A DNA stretch of 30,233 nt from Prorocentrum cordatum. Lineage: Eukaryota; Sar; Dinophyceae; Prorocentrales; Prorocentraceae. Positions 8,438 to 19,232 of this stretch are shown here, piece after piece. Position 1 is the stretch's first letter. The number at the start of each line of letters is the position of its first letter. The translations under genes were made by a program, and so were the position numbers. Location of the stretch: assembly GCA_963575745.1 (NCBI GenBank), contig CAUYUJ010004978.1, forward strand, positions 35,001-65,233, read 5' to 3'. Below the pieces are notes generated by a model that did no database searches, was not told the DNA's origin, and was given only the letters and a program-made list of their open reading frames with translations.

Positions 8438-9312
8438 TGTTCCACCCGATACTCAACAGGCTCCCCCCCAAGCTGAACTTGAACATATCCTTCTACTCCA
8501 CAGCCTCCGTCCACTCCACCCCTTCCGTATACTCCACTCCACCCGTCTCCAACGCACCCTCCCGATACTGAACAGGCCCCTCCCAAGCTGAACTTGAAAA
8601 TACCCTTCTACTCCACAGCCTCCGTCCACGCCACACCTTTCGTATACTCCACTCCACCCGTCTCCAACACACCCTCCCGGTACTCAACGGGCTCCCCCCC
8701 CGAGCTGAACTTGAAAATATCGTTCTACTCCACAGCCTCCGCCCACTCCACACCTTCCGTGCACTCCACTCCACCCGCCGTCTCCAACACCCCCCTCCGA
8801 TACTCAACAGGCCCCCTCCCCAAGCTGAACTTGAACATATCCTTCTACTCCGCAGCCTCCGTCCACTCCACACCTTCCGTATACTCCACTCCACCCGTCT
8901 CCGACACACCCCCCCGATTCTCAACAGGCTCCCTCCCCAAGCTGAACTTGAAAATATCCTTCTACTCCACAGCCTCCGTCCACTCCACACCTTCCGTATA
9001 CTCCACTCCGCCCGTCTCCAACACGCCCTCCCGATACTCAACGGGCCCCCTCCCCAAGCTGAACTTGTAAATATCCTTCTACTCCACAGCCTCCGTCCAC
9101 TCCACACCTTCCGCATACTCCACTCCACCCGTCTCCAACACACCCCCCCGATACTCAGCAGGCTCCCTCCCCAAGCTGAGCTTGAATATATCCTTCTACT
9201 CCACACCTTCCGTATACTCCACTCCACCCGTCTCCAACACACCCTCCCGATACTCAACAGGCTCTCTCCCCAAGCTGAACTTGAACATATCCTTCTACTC
9301 GGCACCCTCCGT
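8438..9312. repeat. 117-bp minisatellite, about eight units
   Basis: The landmark AGCTG of each unit lies at 8471, 8586, 8703, 8823, 8940, 9057, 9174 and 9273, giving spacings of 115, 117, 120, 117, 117, 117 and 99. Apart from the first, all are multiples of three, so the frame is kept on both strands. The plus strand reads a 39-residue Ser/Thr/Pro-rich unit (STPSVYSTPPVSNTPSRYS). The minus strand is open for 317 residues (8493-9446) with Trp/Arg-rich units. Inside each unit an ~18-bp subrepeat built on CTCCACTCC is visible. I cannot tell whether either strand is translated. It ends where the inverted segment 9313-10465 begins. Confidence 0.93.
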
Positions 9313-10465
9313 CCGCAGCAGCCGCATTGCGCGGAGGCATTCCGTGAGCACCTCGTCACGGGGTCTCGCGATTGGCCAGCCTGTGCAGCGCTCGCCGACT
9401 GTGGGGAGGCTGCCGCTGCCGCTGCAGCGTCTATCGCACCGCGCACCTGGAAGCCGCCAGACGCAGACGAGGCCCTGTCGCCCGCGGGCGACTTCGACCA
9501 TCGATCCTCGATCCACCTGCCCTACCACTGCTGCTGATGCTGCTGCTTCTCCCCCCCCCTCCTCCTCTCCCCCCACCCATCCTTGCTCTTCGCGCCCCCC
9601 CGGCCCCCTTCCCCCCCCCTCCTCCCCCACTCCTCTCTCCCTCCTCGCCTTCCTACCCCTCCCCCCATGGCTGGCTGCAGCAGGGGGGAGGGGAGGGGGG
9701 CTTCCCATCAGTTTCGAGATCGGCAGGGCAGTTCCGTTCGCGGAATTGGGCGCCCTGGCCCGGGCGGCCGAACGACCCCTGCAGCGGGGCGCCCTGGCCA
9801 CGCAATCGCCGCCGCAAAAACTGCTTGTTAACGCTGTCGGCGCGCAAATGCGGCGCCGAACAGCACGCGCAGCGCGCGCGCCAAAGCGCCCCCGTGGCGC
9901 CGCCAGAGATGCAGCGGCGGCCGAGACAGCAAGGTCGGGCAGCGCGCGTCATCCCGCCGACGACGATGGTGAATCCGGCGACGACGACCCCGGCGAGTTC
10001 GATTCGGACTCCTCCGTCGTTCCTCCTCCTTCGATCGGAGATCGAGGATAGAGGGGGGGGATCGCAGACTGGGGGTTGGTCGAGGGTAAAGGAGGCCGAG
10101 GACCGAAGGGCCCTCGAGGGTCGATCGGCATTAAAAACAGAGGGATCGAGGGAGGATTGGATCGGGCAGGATCAAGAGTGGAGGATCGAGGATCGAGGGG
10201 GGTCGTCCCCCCCTGATATCCCGGTGAATTATCGGTCCTCCTTCTTCCTTCTTCTCGTCTTGGCGCTCGTCTCGGTTCCTCCTTCTTTTTCCTTAATGAT
10301 CGCGCTTCTTTTGCCCCAGCTCTTGGTCCTCCTTCTTTCCCCTCGCCCTCGTCTTGCCCTCCTCTTCTTTTCTCCAGCCTGCCCCTGTCGACAGGCTGTT
10401 TCCGATCGGCTGACCTCATAGGGCACCCGGCCGCGCGCTGCCCCCATTGCTCGCGCCCAAGAGCT
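9313..10465 (+). repeat. Inverted-repeat segment A (partner 25495-26553, minus)
   Basis: The sequence from CCGCAGCAGCCGC to CCCAAGAGCT recurs as the reverse complement at 25495-26553. It contains exon-like blocks also seen in the partner: EHLVTGSRDWPACAALAD (about 9338-9391), a Cys/Trp-rich block around 9740-9890, and an acidic end DDDGESGDDDPGEFDSD. Relative to the partner it has an extra ~50 bp after 9893 that breaks the last block's frame. It also has AT in place of a possible GT donor after TCCTCG (about 9510). It therefore looks like the more decayed copy. Confidence 0.85.
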
Positions 10466-10600
10466 GCCCCCATAGCCTGCTCCAGCAAGTCGCCCTCGCC
10501 GCCCCCCTCCCTCCCCCGCGCGCGCAAGCTGCCCCCGTCCATGGGCAGCCCGCGCCGAGTGCTTGCATAAGCTGCCCTGCCTGGTTGCCCTCAGTGGCTG
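10040..10600. repeat. Dispersed repeat family, copy c, with hairpin
   Basis: The same landmarks as at 900-1400 occur here: GGATCGAGG repeats, a perfect GGGGGG-TCGT-CCCCCC hairpin (about 10197-10212), a CT-rich middle, and a tail reading GACAGGCTGTTTCCGATCGG. It overlaps the 3' part of inverted segment A, so that segment carries this repeat with it. Confidence 0.6.
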
Positions 10601-10842
10601 CGCTCTTATCGCGCGTTCTCATGGGCTGCGCCTTTCCGCGCGCTGCCCCCGCGCCCGGGCGCCCTCGTGAACTAGGCCTCCCAGCTCCATGGGCTGAACC
10701 CATAGGCTGCCCCCGCAGGCCGCGCCCTCAGGCTGCCCGCATACATATGTTGCACTTACCGGCGCCCCCGCCGGCTGCCCCGCAGGCTGCGCCCGTAGGC
10801 TGCTCCCATGTGCGGCTCCCATCCCAAGGCTGCTCCCTAAGA
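10430..10842. repeat. GGCTGCCCCC minisatellite patch upstream of copy 2
   Basis: Irregular GCTGCCCCCAT/GGCTGCCC units continue up to the left edge of copy 2 and into it (to about 10980). The left breakpoint of the duplication thus lies within a repeat also found elsewhere, a plausible site for unequal exchange. Confidence 0.55.
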
Positions 10843-13800
10843 CGGCCCCCATGGGCTGCCCCATGCATGAGCTGCACCGAGATGCTGGCCCCCCGTAGGC
10901 TGCCCCCATCCATGGGTTCATAGATTGCCCGCATCGGCCGCCCCTCAGGCCGCCCACACAGGGCGCCCCCATAGATTGCCCTCAGCATCGCCATCATAAC
11001 CATCATCAGCAATGCCATCCTCATCGTTTGCAAATCTGGGCATCTGGAAACGTCCACCCCAGCTGCTATTAATGTGCTTCGTTGGGCTACATGTGTTGCA
11101 ATGCGCGCGCGTCTGCTTTTCGTGGTGCCGTTGTGCTCGAGAGCTTGTGTTTTGGGTCGTGTATCCGCTCGGTGTCTTGATGTCTACCCCGCGTCGGTCG
11201 GTGCCTCCTTTTCTCCGCTTCCGCGCGGCAGCGTACCCTTCTTGGGGATTCGGCCGACGCAGCCAATAGGCGTCGATTGCAAACCTACGCTGTCGAATTC
11301 TTCATGTCGTCTCCAAGGCGACCGTGCAATATTTGAGGCCTCGGTTTGTTTGCAGCGTTACTCCGACCGCGCGCAATCACCAGGCGACGCTAAGTGAAGC
11401 TAACAGAGGCCCCAATCACCCCAACTAACAGTACAGACTTGTAGAACAAGAATTCGCTGTTGTGTTAGAAATATGTTTCAGCTTGTTTCCACTTCGAACT
11501 TTCCGGGGTGCACATGCGCCCGCTGCGTCCGCGCGCTCGGGCGATTATTTCATCGATGACGCAATCGCTCGGGACCTCGAAGCAGATCGCTCGGGACCCC
11601 CATCGAGGTCGTGGAAAACAGCGCCCCCCAAAATGCACAGATCGGGCAGGGTCGAGGATGGAGGATCGACGATTGAGGGGGGTCGTTCTCCCCCTGAGCC
11701 CCTGCTTAATTATTCTCGTTATGCTCGAATTTGTTCTGCTCCAGCTCTCGTTCCTCATTCATCCTCCGCCCCCCTCGTCTTGCCCTTCCTCCCTTTCTCC
11801 AGCTTCCCTTCTTCTACCTCCTGATCCTCCTGATATTCCTCCGTTTCCAATGTTGGGCTTCCTGCGGGCGTCTTCTTGTGCCGCGCCCCCATGGGTTGCC
11901 CCCGCCCATAGGCCGCCCCCCGGGCAGCTCCCATGGGAGGCCCCCGCAGGTTGCCACCACAGGCTGCCCTCGTCCATGAACAGCCCGCGTCGGGCGCGTC
12001 CATGCGCTGCCCCATCGACCGCCCTCATCGACAGGCTGTTTCCGATCGGCTGCCCTCACGGGGCGCCCCCGCAGGCTGCGCCCACAGGCTGCCCCCCACA
12101 GGCTGCCTCGCATGCTGCCCCCGCGGGCTGCCCCCATAGCCTGCTCTGGCAGGTTGCCCGCGTCGGCTGCCCCCCCGCGAGCTGCCCCCATCCATGGGCT
12201 GCCCGCGTCGGATGCTCTCATAAGCTGCCCGGATTGGCTGCCCTCATTGGCTGCGCTCTTATCGTTCGTTCCCATGGGGCAACAAAAAAAACGGAGCGAA
12301 GTGCACGCGCGCGCGTCGTCGCGCGCGCATGCCGAAATCCTTCAAAAACCTTCGGTGTCGGAGGGATTTCGCAGTCGAGTTTCTAAGAAACCATACAAAC
12401 ACACATGGTTTCGCAACGCTGGACTGGTCGCGCCCGCGGACTGGTCGCGGGAATAGATGTCGCGCGCGCGTCTGGGCGCCGGGGCATTGATAGAGGCCCG
12501 CGGGCATCGGGCGGCGCCGCGCCAGGTTGGGGGCGCGCCACGTCGCGCGTCATCTGTTTTGCGTTTCTGGCGGGTGCTCGCGCGGCGCGGAGTTCTCGCC
12601 GCCGCGGCGACGCTCGCCCACCCCCCGCGCCCAAGATATTATTCTGCTGCATGCGACTTGCTGGCGGCCCCGCATCCGACGACTTTGGCGCGCGAGAGGT
12701 ATCGGCCGCGTCCGCCGCCACCCCGCCGCTCCGCGACGCCGTCGCGCGGGCGCCGGGATGACCGCCCTCCGCGCTGCGGAGAGCTGGCCCACTTCGTTGT
12801 GTCATTACCGTTCTGAGCGACGCCGCGCGCCTCGCCATGGAGCTTCGAAAAGCAGCGCTTCTTGTTGCCGCGGTGCTCTGGGGTGGCGCGGGGGCGGTCG
12901 GCGCTGGCAGGCTTCGCCCCTGCGCCGGCGAGGGCATTGCCCCCCCCTGCGCGCGGGGCGCGGCGCGCGCAGGGCGGGGGCGCCTGCCGTGGGCGACCTG
13001 GGCGGCACGGTGCACGTGCATTTAGAAGAGGGAACGGAGGCGCGTCGCGCATGCATGGCAGCGCGAATGGCGCGCTTCCAGGGGCGGCGGACCCGGTCGA
13101 CGCATGGGGAGCACAGGGGGATAATCTAGCGGAAGGACGGAGGCGCTCCCGCGCAAATTCGGGCAGCGCAGCTCTGCCCCCCCCATCGCCAATCGCGCGA
13201 GGATTGCCGAGCTCGATTACAAGAGCGCCCGCGCGAGGTCTGCAATTGAAGCGTCATTTGCCGCCGTAGAGGCAACCGCGCAGCGCCAGAGCTGCTCGGC
13301 GAAGCGATTTGAGCGCTCTGTCCAGGCCCGGCTCCGCGGCGACCCGCGGCAATGAGCGCGCGGCGCGCGCGGCGGGCCACGAACTCGCGCTGCAATATTC
13401 ACCCCGCTCGCAGGGCGAATGCGCGCGTGCATGAGGAGGCTCGAGTGCGAGAGGGTCTGCGCACAGGTGAGTCTCAGCGCGAGTGGAGCTGCTGACTGCA
13501 TGCCGGTCTGGGGGCATGCTCCATAAGTGCGAGCGGGCATGGGCCGAGCGGGGCTTCCGAACGCGTTTTTGCGCATCGAATATGCGAGCTTTCCAAAGGG
13601 CTTCGCCGCTTCCTTCCGGGCGCCCTCCTCTCGCGGGCCGCGCGCCCGCCCGCTCCCCCGACGACAGGCGGCGTTCCTGCCTCTTCCGCTCCCCGCTCCG
13701 ACAGTTGTCGACCGTCTGCAGCGCCCCGCCCTCCGCGCCATCCGAGACCGCGGGAGGGGGGCGCAGAGGCGGGCGAGGATTGCCACCGGGGGTTGTCGGA

Positions 13801-14675
13801 GAGGGGGGGAGCGCGGCGCGCTTCGGTCGGCGCCCTCCGCCGACGGCGCAGCCCTGGGCCTTTCCGCGCCCCCGCGCACTATCTCTCGCGATCCCCCTTC
13901 TTCGGGCAATTGCCGGGCGAGGGGGCGAGAGGTCGTCGGCGATTGAGGGGGGGCAGTCGGAGAAGGTGCTGGGCTTGCCGGACATTGTTGGGGGGGTCAT
14001 CGCCCCCGATCGGGCTTCAGCAACCTGGGCACTCCCCCCGCGCATTATATATATATATACATATGCGCCGACAGTGCGACCGCCGTTATCAATCGTCGCT
14101 TCCGCTCGCCCGCGCGAGCGGCGCAGGCTGCTCGCGACAGTTAGCGGGACGGGGGCGGCCGCGGGGCGCCCGGGCGAAACGCGGGAATCACATCGAAATA
14201 TTCGCCGCCGAGCAGCGTCTTTGGGCGTTTCGAGGAGGGGCGGGCGCGCGTGCGAGGAGCAGGGGGGTGTCCTACCCGCGCGTGCTTCCCGCCCACCATT
14301 CGCCGCCGCGGCGGCGCTGCCCCCCCGCTCCCTGGCGATCGTGGCTGATTTTCTGGATGGAGACAAAGGGGCGCGAGCCGCGCGCTCGCGCCTGGCTCGG
14401 CCCCGCGCCGAGCTGGCGAGGCGCAGAAGTCAGCGACGGATCCCGCGAGTTCACGCACGCGCGCGCGCGTTTCCGGGAAGAGCAACCAGGGCGCCCCCGG
14501 AGATTCGTCGCCGCCAGCGTCGCGGCGCGGCCGGTCGCTTTCTATCAGTTCGCTCGCCGTGGCACGGCGGGCGCGCCTGCGGGCGCGCGGAGAGCAGCGC
14601 GCGCGGAGAAGCCGCGAGCATTCTGACTTGTCGGGCGCGTGATTAGCGACGGCCGCGGACATGATCGGGCGGCTG

Positions 14676-14890
14676 TTAACTGTCGCGTGCCTGCTGACCC
14701 TCGCCCTCGGCCTCCGCCAGGGGGGCGCTCGGCGCGCCCGTCGCGCGGCGCAGGGCCGCAGCGCGAGGGCGCGCTCGGGGCCGTCGCGCGACCGCGATGG
14801 CGCGCGAGGCCTCGCGCAGGAGGGCAGGCGACAGGGGGGCGTCGTCGGTGCGGAACCAGCCAGCGAATTCCAAAATCGCTTTTTGCTTCG
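14676..14890 (-). CDS. Coding-like minus-strand exon, product unknown (copy 2)
   Basis: After a CAG acceptor-like triplet (minus strand, 14893-14891), 71 codons run without interruption to TAA at 14678-14676. They begin KQKAILEFAGWFRTDDAPL and end EAEGEGQQARDS. Third positions are mostly G or C. Copy 1 differs by two adjacent synonymous changes in AILEF and by a frameshift further on, so this copy is the better preserved. No known family is recognised. A signal-peptide-like plus-strand ORF (from 14661) overlaps its end and is the main alternative reading. Confidence 0.28.
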
Positions 14891-15679
14891 CTGGCGCATG
14901 CGACGCGCTGCCAGCGCGCCGTGCCGAAGCGAGCGACCCAATCGCAGATGATTTGGCGCGGGCCCTTTTTTTCCTCGCGCGTCGCTCCGCGCGACGTTTG
15001 GGCCTGGGCGCAGGTTTAATTTGCGCAAATCTGCGCGCGGGCTTGCTGCGTCGCCGCGGCGCCAGGGCTCTCGCCGCGCGACGGGGCCGCCGCGCGGGCG
15101 TTTCTCCGCCAGGGCGACCGCGCTGCTCGCCAGCGGGCGCGCGGACACTGTTGACGAGTGCGGGCAGTAGCTGGGTCGCGGGCGACGATGCCAGCGACAG
15201 GCCGCAGCTCGCGAATCCAATTGCAGGGGCTCGCGGCCCCCCCGCGAGGCGCGCCGACCCGTCGCCCTGGGGCGAGCTTGCACGGGCGAGCCAAGCAAAC
15301 CGCGGCGCTTGCGATGGGCGGGCGAAGCCGAACACTGCAAATCCACAGCGCGGAGGCATGTTCCTGCGCGGCGGTGGCTTGATCTTCCGTCTCTGGTCAA
15401 CGTTAGCGCATATCGCTAGTGTGCAGTATTGCCATTGCCCTGTTGCTACCGCATATGATTGTGTTCGCGCTCGGGCGCGCGCTTTGCTCGAACTTAATGC
15501 TGGCATGTCGCATGATCGCGGGCGTTCGGAATAGCATTGCGCGTGTCCAGGGGCAGGTGGGCCACGCGCGCGGCGCGCCCAGAGCAAGCGCAGCTCTGCC
15601 GACGCACGTGGAAGCACGCATCTGGGAACATGTCGACCCCGTGCCATCCTTGGCACAAACAAATGCGCTCAGTCGGCAT

Positions 15680-15911
15680 GGTATATATATATATATATAT
15701 ATATACATATGTATATGTATATACATATATATATACATACATATATACGTATATGTATATATACATATAATATATATAGCCCGCTGAACCCACCATGAAC
15801 CCTTCATTCCTTCATTCATCACACACTATATGAATTCCCATAGTTTCCGTGCATTTTCGGAGAGCCCTGGCGGGACCCCCCCAGAAGCCCCCCCCAAGGC
15901 CGTTCCCCCGT
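15680..15911. repeat. 232-bp insertion in copy 2 with AT-rich palindromic run
   Basis: The CAT array of copy 1 is split here. About 100 bases of TA/CA/TG alternation (TATATACATATG-like, able to fold on itself) are followed by ~130 bases of unrelated sequence ending GTTCCCCCGT, after which CAT units resume. Nothing equivalent is in copy 1. Long Tyr/Ile-rich ORFs through it are artefacts of the TA run. Confidence 0.85.
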
Positions 15912-15929
15912 CATCATCATCATCATCAT
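15912..15929. repeat. (CAT)6 remnant of the microsatellite
   Basis: Six CAT units correspond to the right part of the (CAT)13 array of copy 1. Confidence 0.9.
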
Positions 15930-15953
15930 GTGTACTCATCATGTACTCATTCA

Positions 15954-15975
15954 TCCGAAGCCGTTTTGGGTCAAG
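15954..15975 (+). other. Relic spliced leader, site 1 (copy 2)
   Basis: It is identical to 5036-5057 and was duplicated with the surrounding unit, so it is not independent evidence. Confidence 0.7.
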
Positions 15976-16007
15976 GTGTCAGTCTCGCTTTTCTCCCGCA
16001 TCCCAGG

Positions 16008-16354
16008 ATTCCCCGACGGTGCTCGTGCTCTTGTTTCCGACAGCCTCGGTACTGGGTCGGTCCGTGGTGGACCGCACAGCAGCTGCGCGACTTTGTGTGC
16101 TCATCTGCCGACGAAGGCGGCGACGAGGAGGTTCAGGAGGTTTCCTCCGACGACTGCGAGGAGGTCGAGGAGGGTTCTCCGTTTCGTACGCCGCCTCCTC
16201 TTGGAAGTCCACCCAGCACCGCAGCCAGCTCTTCTGCCCCTGCTGCCAGCGCTTCTTCCGCTCCGGCCAGCTCTTCCGCCGACGCGGGAGGCGATCGCAC
16301 CGACGACGGCGGCGACGACAGCAGCAGCGCGACGACGGCGACGACGACGACGGG

Positions 16355-16409
<55 letters not shown>

Positions 16410-17097
16410 CCCCCCCCCTTCCCTGTCAGGCGCCCTGGGGCGGCCGAGGAAAAAACGTCGCCGCTGGGCATCCGGAGCGCTGCAGGCGCCCGCTGCTTCG
16501 CCTGCTCCGCCGCTGCCGCAGGCAGCTCCTCCGGCACCGCCCACGGAGGCCGCTGCGCCCGCCAGCTCAGCCACCCCCCCGCCGCAGGCAGCTCCTCCCG
16601 CACCGCCGCAGGCAGCTCCTCCGGCACCGCCCGCTGGGACCGGTGCGCCGCCGCCACCTCAGCCACCGCGCCGCCGCAGGGCCGCGCCGAAGACTGGGCC
16701 GAGACCTACTCGAAGGGGCCGGTCCCCCTGCTGCTGCTGCTCCTCCTCATCCTTTCCTCTCCTTCCTCCCTTCCCTTTCCTTTCCTTCCTCTCCTTCCTC
16801 TCCTCCCTCTCCTCCCCCCCCTTCCTCCCCTCCTCTTTCTCCTTTCCTTCCTCTCCTTCCTCCCTTCCTCCCTCTCCTTCCCCTCCTCCCTCTCCTTTCC
16901 TCTCTCTCCTTCCTCCCCTTCCACTTCTTCGCCCCCCGTCGGGTGCCCGCTCTGCCAGGGGGCGCTGCGGCCCGTGGTCACGCGCGAGGGGCGGTCGTTC
17001 CTCGGCTGCGGGGGCTTCCCGCGCTGTCAGCACCGGCGCGCGCCCGAGCCCCGCGAACGCGAGAACTTCCCTGAGCGCGTGTTCCTCGAGTGGCTGG
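16008..17097 (+). pseudogene. First exon region of the zinc-ribbon/transposase-like gene (copy 2), start codon lost
   Basis: It is collinear with 5090-6179. The ATG is ATT here (16008-16010), so the acidic block has lost the start used in copy 1. The CPCC block, GAC tract, C9 run (16410-16418), Pro/Ala linker, pyrimidine tract and C4 zinc ribbon (Cys codons about 16944-17025) are all present. The same frame changes between blocks occur as in copy 1, so those predate the duplication or reflect introns I cannot place. Confidence 0.5.
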
Positions 17098-17464
17098 GTA
17101 GGCCTGCTTCCTGTTTCTCCTCTGCGTGATCCGCCGTTGCCTGCTGTGCCCCCTTCGTTTTTCCAATCCCTCCTTCGTCTGGTTCCCCGTGGGCGCTGGC
17201 CGGAGGACGGGGGTCGGAAATGCGGAAGGGGGCGCGGCAGGCAACAGCGAATCCCTCAGTGCACCGCGCCACTTCGAGCGGCACGTCTGGTTCCGAACGC
17301 TTCAGCGGCCTGCGGCGGGGGCGCGGGTGCAGCTTTCGACATTCCTCCCTTGTCCTCCCTCTCACCCCCTGCCCCAGCCCCCTCTGGCGCTCTTGTCCTC
17401 TGAGTCCATATCCGGCCGCAGCCGTTTTGGCCCAAACGCGCGCCTCTGCTGCCCCTCTCCGCAG
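17098..17464 (+). other. Intron 1 (GT-AG), copy 2
   Basis: It is collinear with 6180-6546, with the same boundaries and length and a second relic leader inside its 3' end. Confidence 0.55.
17415..17436 (+). other. Relic spliced leader, site 2 (copy 2)
   Basis: It is identical to 6497-6518 and duplicated with the unit. Confidence 0.6.
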
Positions 17465-18757
17465 GGATGGGCAAGGGCTCGTCCTCCTCCTCCTCCTCCT
17501 TAGCGGCCGCTCGGCGATGGAATCAGAGTCGGAAGGGCCGCCCGGCGCGGGCGATGGTAGCGAAACGTGGTCCTCTGCACCGGAGGCCCACGAAGGAGAC
17601 CTGCAAGTCCGCCGCGAAGCAGGCCTCCGCCAACTCTGTCGTGAAGAAGGGCTCCGCCAAGTCCGCCAGAAAGCAAGGCTCCACGCAGTCCGTCTCGAAG
17701 CAGGCCTCCGCCAAGGCGGCCCCGTACACGCCGAAGCACCAGCAGCCGCAGGGACCGCAGAAGTGGACCCGAGACGTCCTATCGAACAACCCTGAGACCA
17801 CGGTGGGCGACTTGGCCGGCATGGGCGAGAAGGGCTTGATCCTTCACTTGCTCAAGCACGGCTTCTTGGACAAACCTCTCTGCTGCCCTTTCTGCAAGGT
17901 TGGCGGCGTCACCGACTTGCAGAAGTACCGCGGCAAGTACCAGTGCAGATGCACGCGGGCCCAGTGCAAGAGATTCATACTTCCCCAGGCGGAGTCGATT
18001 CTTTTCAAGTCGCAGACAGAGTTGCGCTTCCAGGCCGTCGCCCTCATGCTGGCCGTGTGGGGCGTGGCCATCTCTCTCGCCCCCCTCTTCTGCACGGGCC
18101 TCACGAGCCAGATTGCGCAACCAATGTGCCAGAGCTGGTGCAGAGCTATCCAGGCATACGTCAGCGATAAGCAGGCCGAGATCCACGTCGAGGGGAAGCC
18201 GTCGGCCCTCGCCGAGCACGAAGCCGACGAAGGAGCTTTCGGACTGGACAAGGGCGGAGACGGCACCCCCGGAGGAGGCGCGGTTCGTGGAATACCTGGG
18301 CGCGAAGAAAAGGCACCCTTCTCTTCTCCAACTCCATCTTCCCTCGTCTCCCTTCCCTGCTCCTCTCCACGCCCCCTCGCCCACCCTCTTCTTCCCACCT
18401 TTCTCCCTGGCGACAGGAAGAGCTTGCACATCACTCGCCGTGGCCCGAAGGAGTGCACCATCGCCCGCCAGTCGAATGGACGGTGCTCCCCGAGGCAGCT
18501 GACGTCGAAGGAATGGGCCGCTCCCCGTGATCGTCGGGGCGCTTCTGGCAAACCACTCGTGGGCAAGCACGTCCTCCAGCACGCGGACGGTGCTCCCGCG
18601 CACGGTGCTGCGCGGAAGGGGGCCAAGGTGCCTCGGGACACAGTGACGCACGCTTCTGTGAAGGGGGGGCCTTTTTTTCAGACGTCTGGCTGCCGCCGCC
18701 CCGCCTGCCTCCACCCTCCGCGACGACGGCGACGACGACGACGACGACGAACACGCA

Positions 18758-18801
<44 letters not shown>

Positions 18802-19024
18802 GACGGCGACGGCGACGGCGACGGCGAGGGCGTCGACAGCGTCGACGGCACCTCCCTCCCCTGATCTTCCCCACCTCCGTCTGGGGAGAGGCGGTCCAAA
18901 GCTTGCTCCCACAAAGCTGGGGCCAAGACCGTGCGCGCGCCGGCCGGCACTCAATCCCTCGATTCCACGTAGGGACGCGCCAAGAGGCGTGCGCGTGGCG
19001 TCCAGAGAACGAATGCTCAGGCGC
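17465..19024 (+). pseudogene. IS1595/ISXO2 (Merlin)-like transposase-derived gene, copy 2; amber codon and lost 3' end
   Basis: Collinear with 6547-8103, ATG at 17467, with the same zinc ribbon, HEADEGAFG and HVLQHADGAPAHG blocks. One replacement is visible in the helical segment: AVRGVAISL of copy 1 is AVWGVAISL. In the last block TGG (Trp in copy 1) is TAG at 18970-18972. Copy 2 has AAGAGGCG where copy 1 has AAGGCG. With these two bases the GTQSLD block is in frame with RTNAQA. Similarity to copy 1 then stops at 19024, before the DYQRRHWRMGDDLW C-terminus, which is replaced by a 209-bp repeat. The GAC tract also has a frame-changing indel. Neither copy can be read through intact. Confidence 0.6.
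18313..18416 (+). other. Intron 2 (GC-AG, 104 bp), copy 2
   Basis: The boundaries and length are the same as at 7395-7498. Confidence 0.45.
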
Positions 19025-19232
19025 ATCGGCGATGCGTCGCCGATCCCCCCCCCTTCTCCATCAGCCCCCCTCGCGCTAGGCGCCGAAGGGGCAGGCGGCG
19101 GCGCGCGGCGGGCGAGCTGTCGCAGGCATCCAGGAGCAGCGCATGCGTTGCAGCCTACAGCGCCCGAGTAATTTGGTTATTGGGTCTCCGCGCGTCGCCT
19201 TCCTCGCCGCATCTCTCGCGACTGCGATGTTG
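19024..19232. repeat. Direct repeat L (~209 bp; partner 24280-24486)
   Basis: It begins with a perfect 8-bp hairpin, ATCGGCGA-TGCG-TCGCCGAT, and ends CTCGCGACTGCGATGTTG. The partner differs by a few substitutions and small indels. The two starts are 5256 bp apart in the same orientation, as for long terminal repeats, but neither end has the TG...CA usual for LTRs and no polymerase gene is visible between them. Its first base coincides with the end of duplication copy 2. Confidence 0.85.

Larger units (their letters stand above)
10843..19024. repeat. Large segmental duplication, copy 2
   Basis: This is a direct-orientation repeat of 126-8103. It includes the unassigned stretch (about 11008-11615), dispersed-repeat copy b (11617-12117), minisatellite (about 11857-12272), GC-rich stretch (about 12275-15675), relic leaders, GAC tracts (16300-16408, about 18722-18840), pyrimidine tract (16724-16928) and the broken transposase-like gene. 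Differences from copy 1 include a 13-base deletion in the A-rich run near 12281, a longer TA run at 14045-14058, and the insertion at 15680-15911. It ends at 19024, exactly where a separate 209-bp direct repeat begins. Confidence 0.92.

Noticed and set aside
8438-9312. CRISPR-like array
   Set aside because: Units are contiguous 117-bp repeats without unique spacers, in a eukaryotic context.
15403-15822. Tyr/Ile-rich membrane-like ORFs
   Set aside because: They arise from the alternating TA/CA run of the copy 2 insertion.
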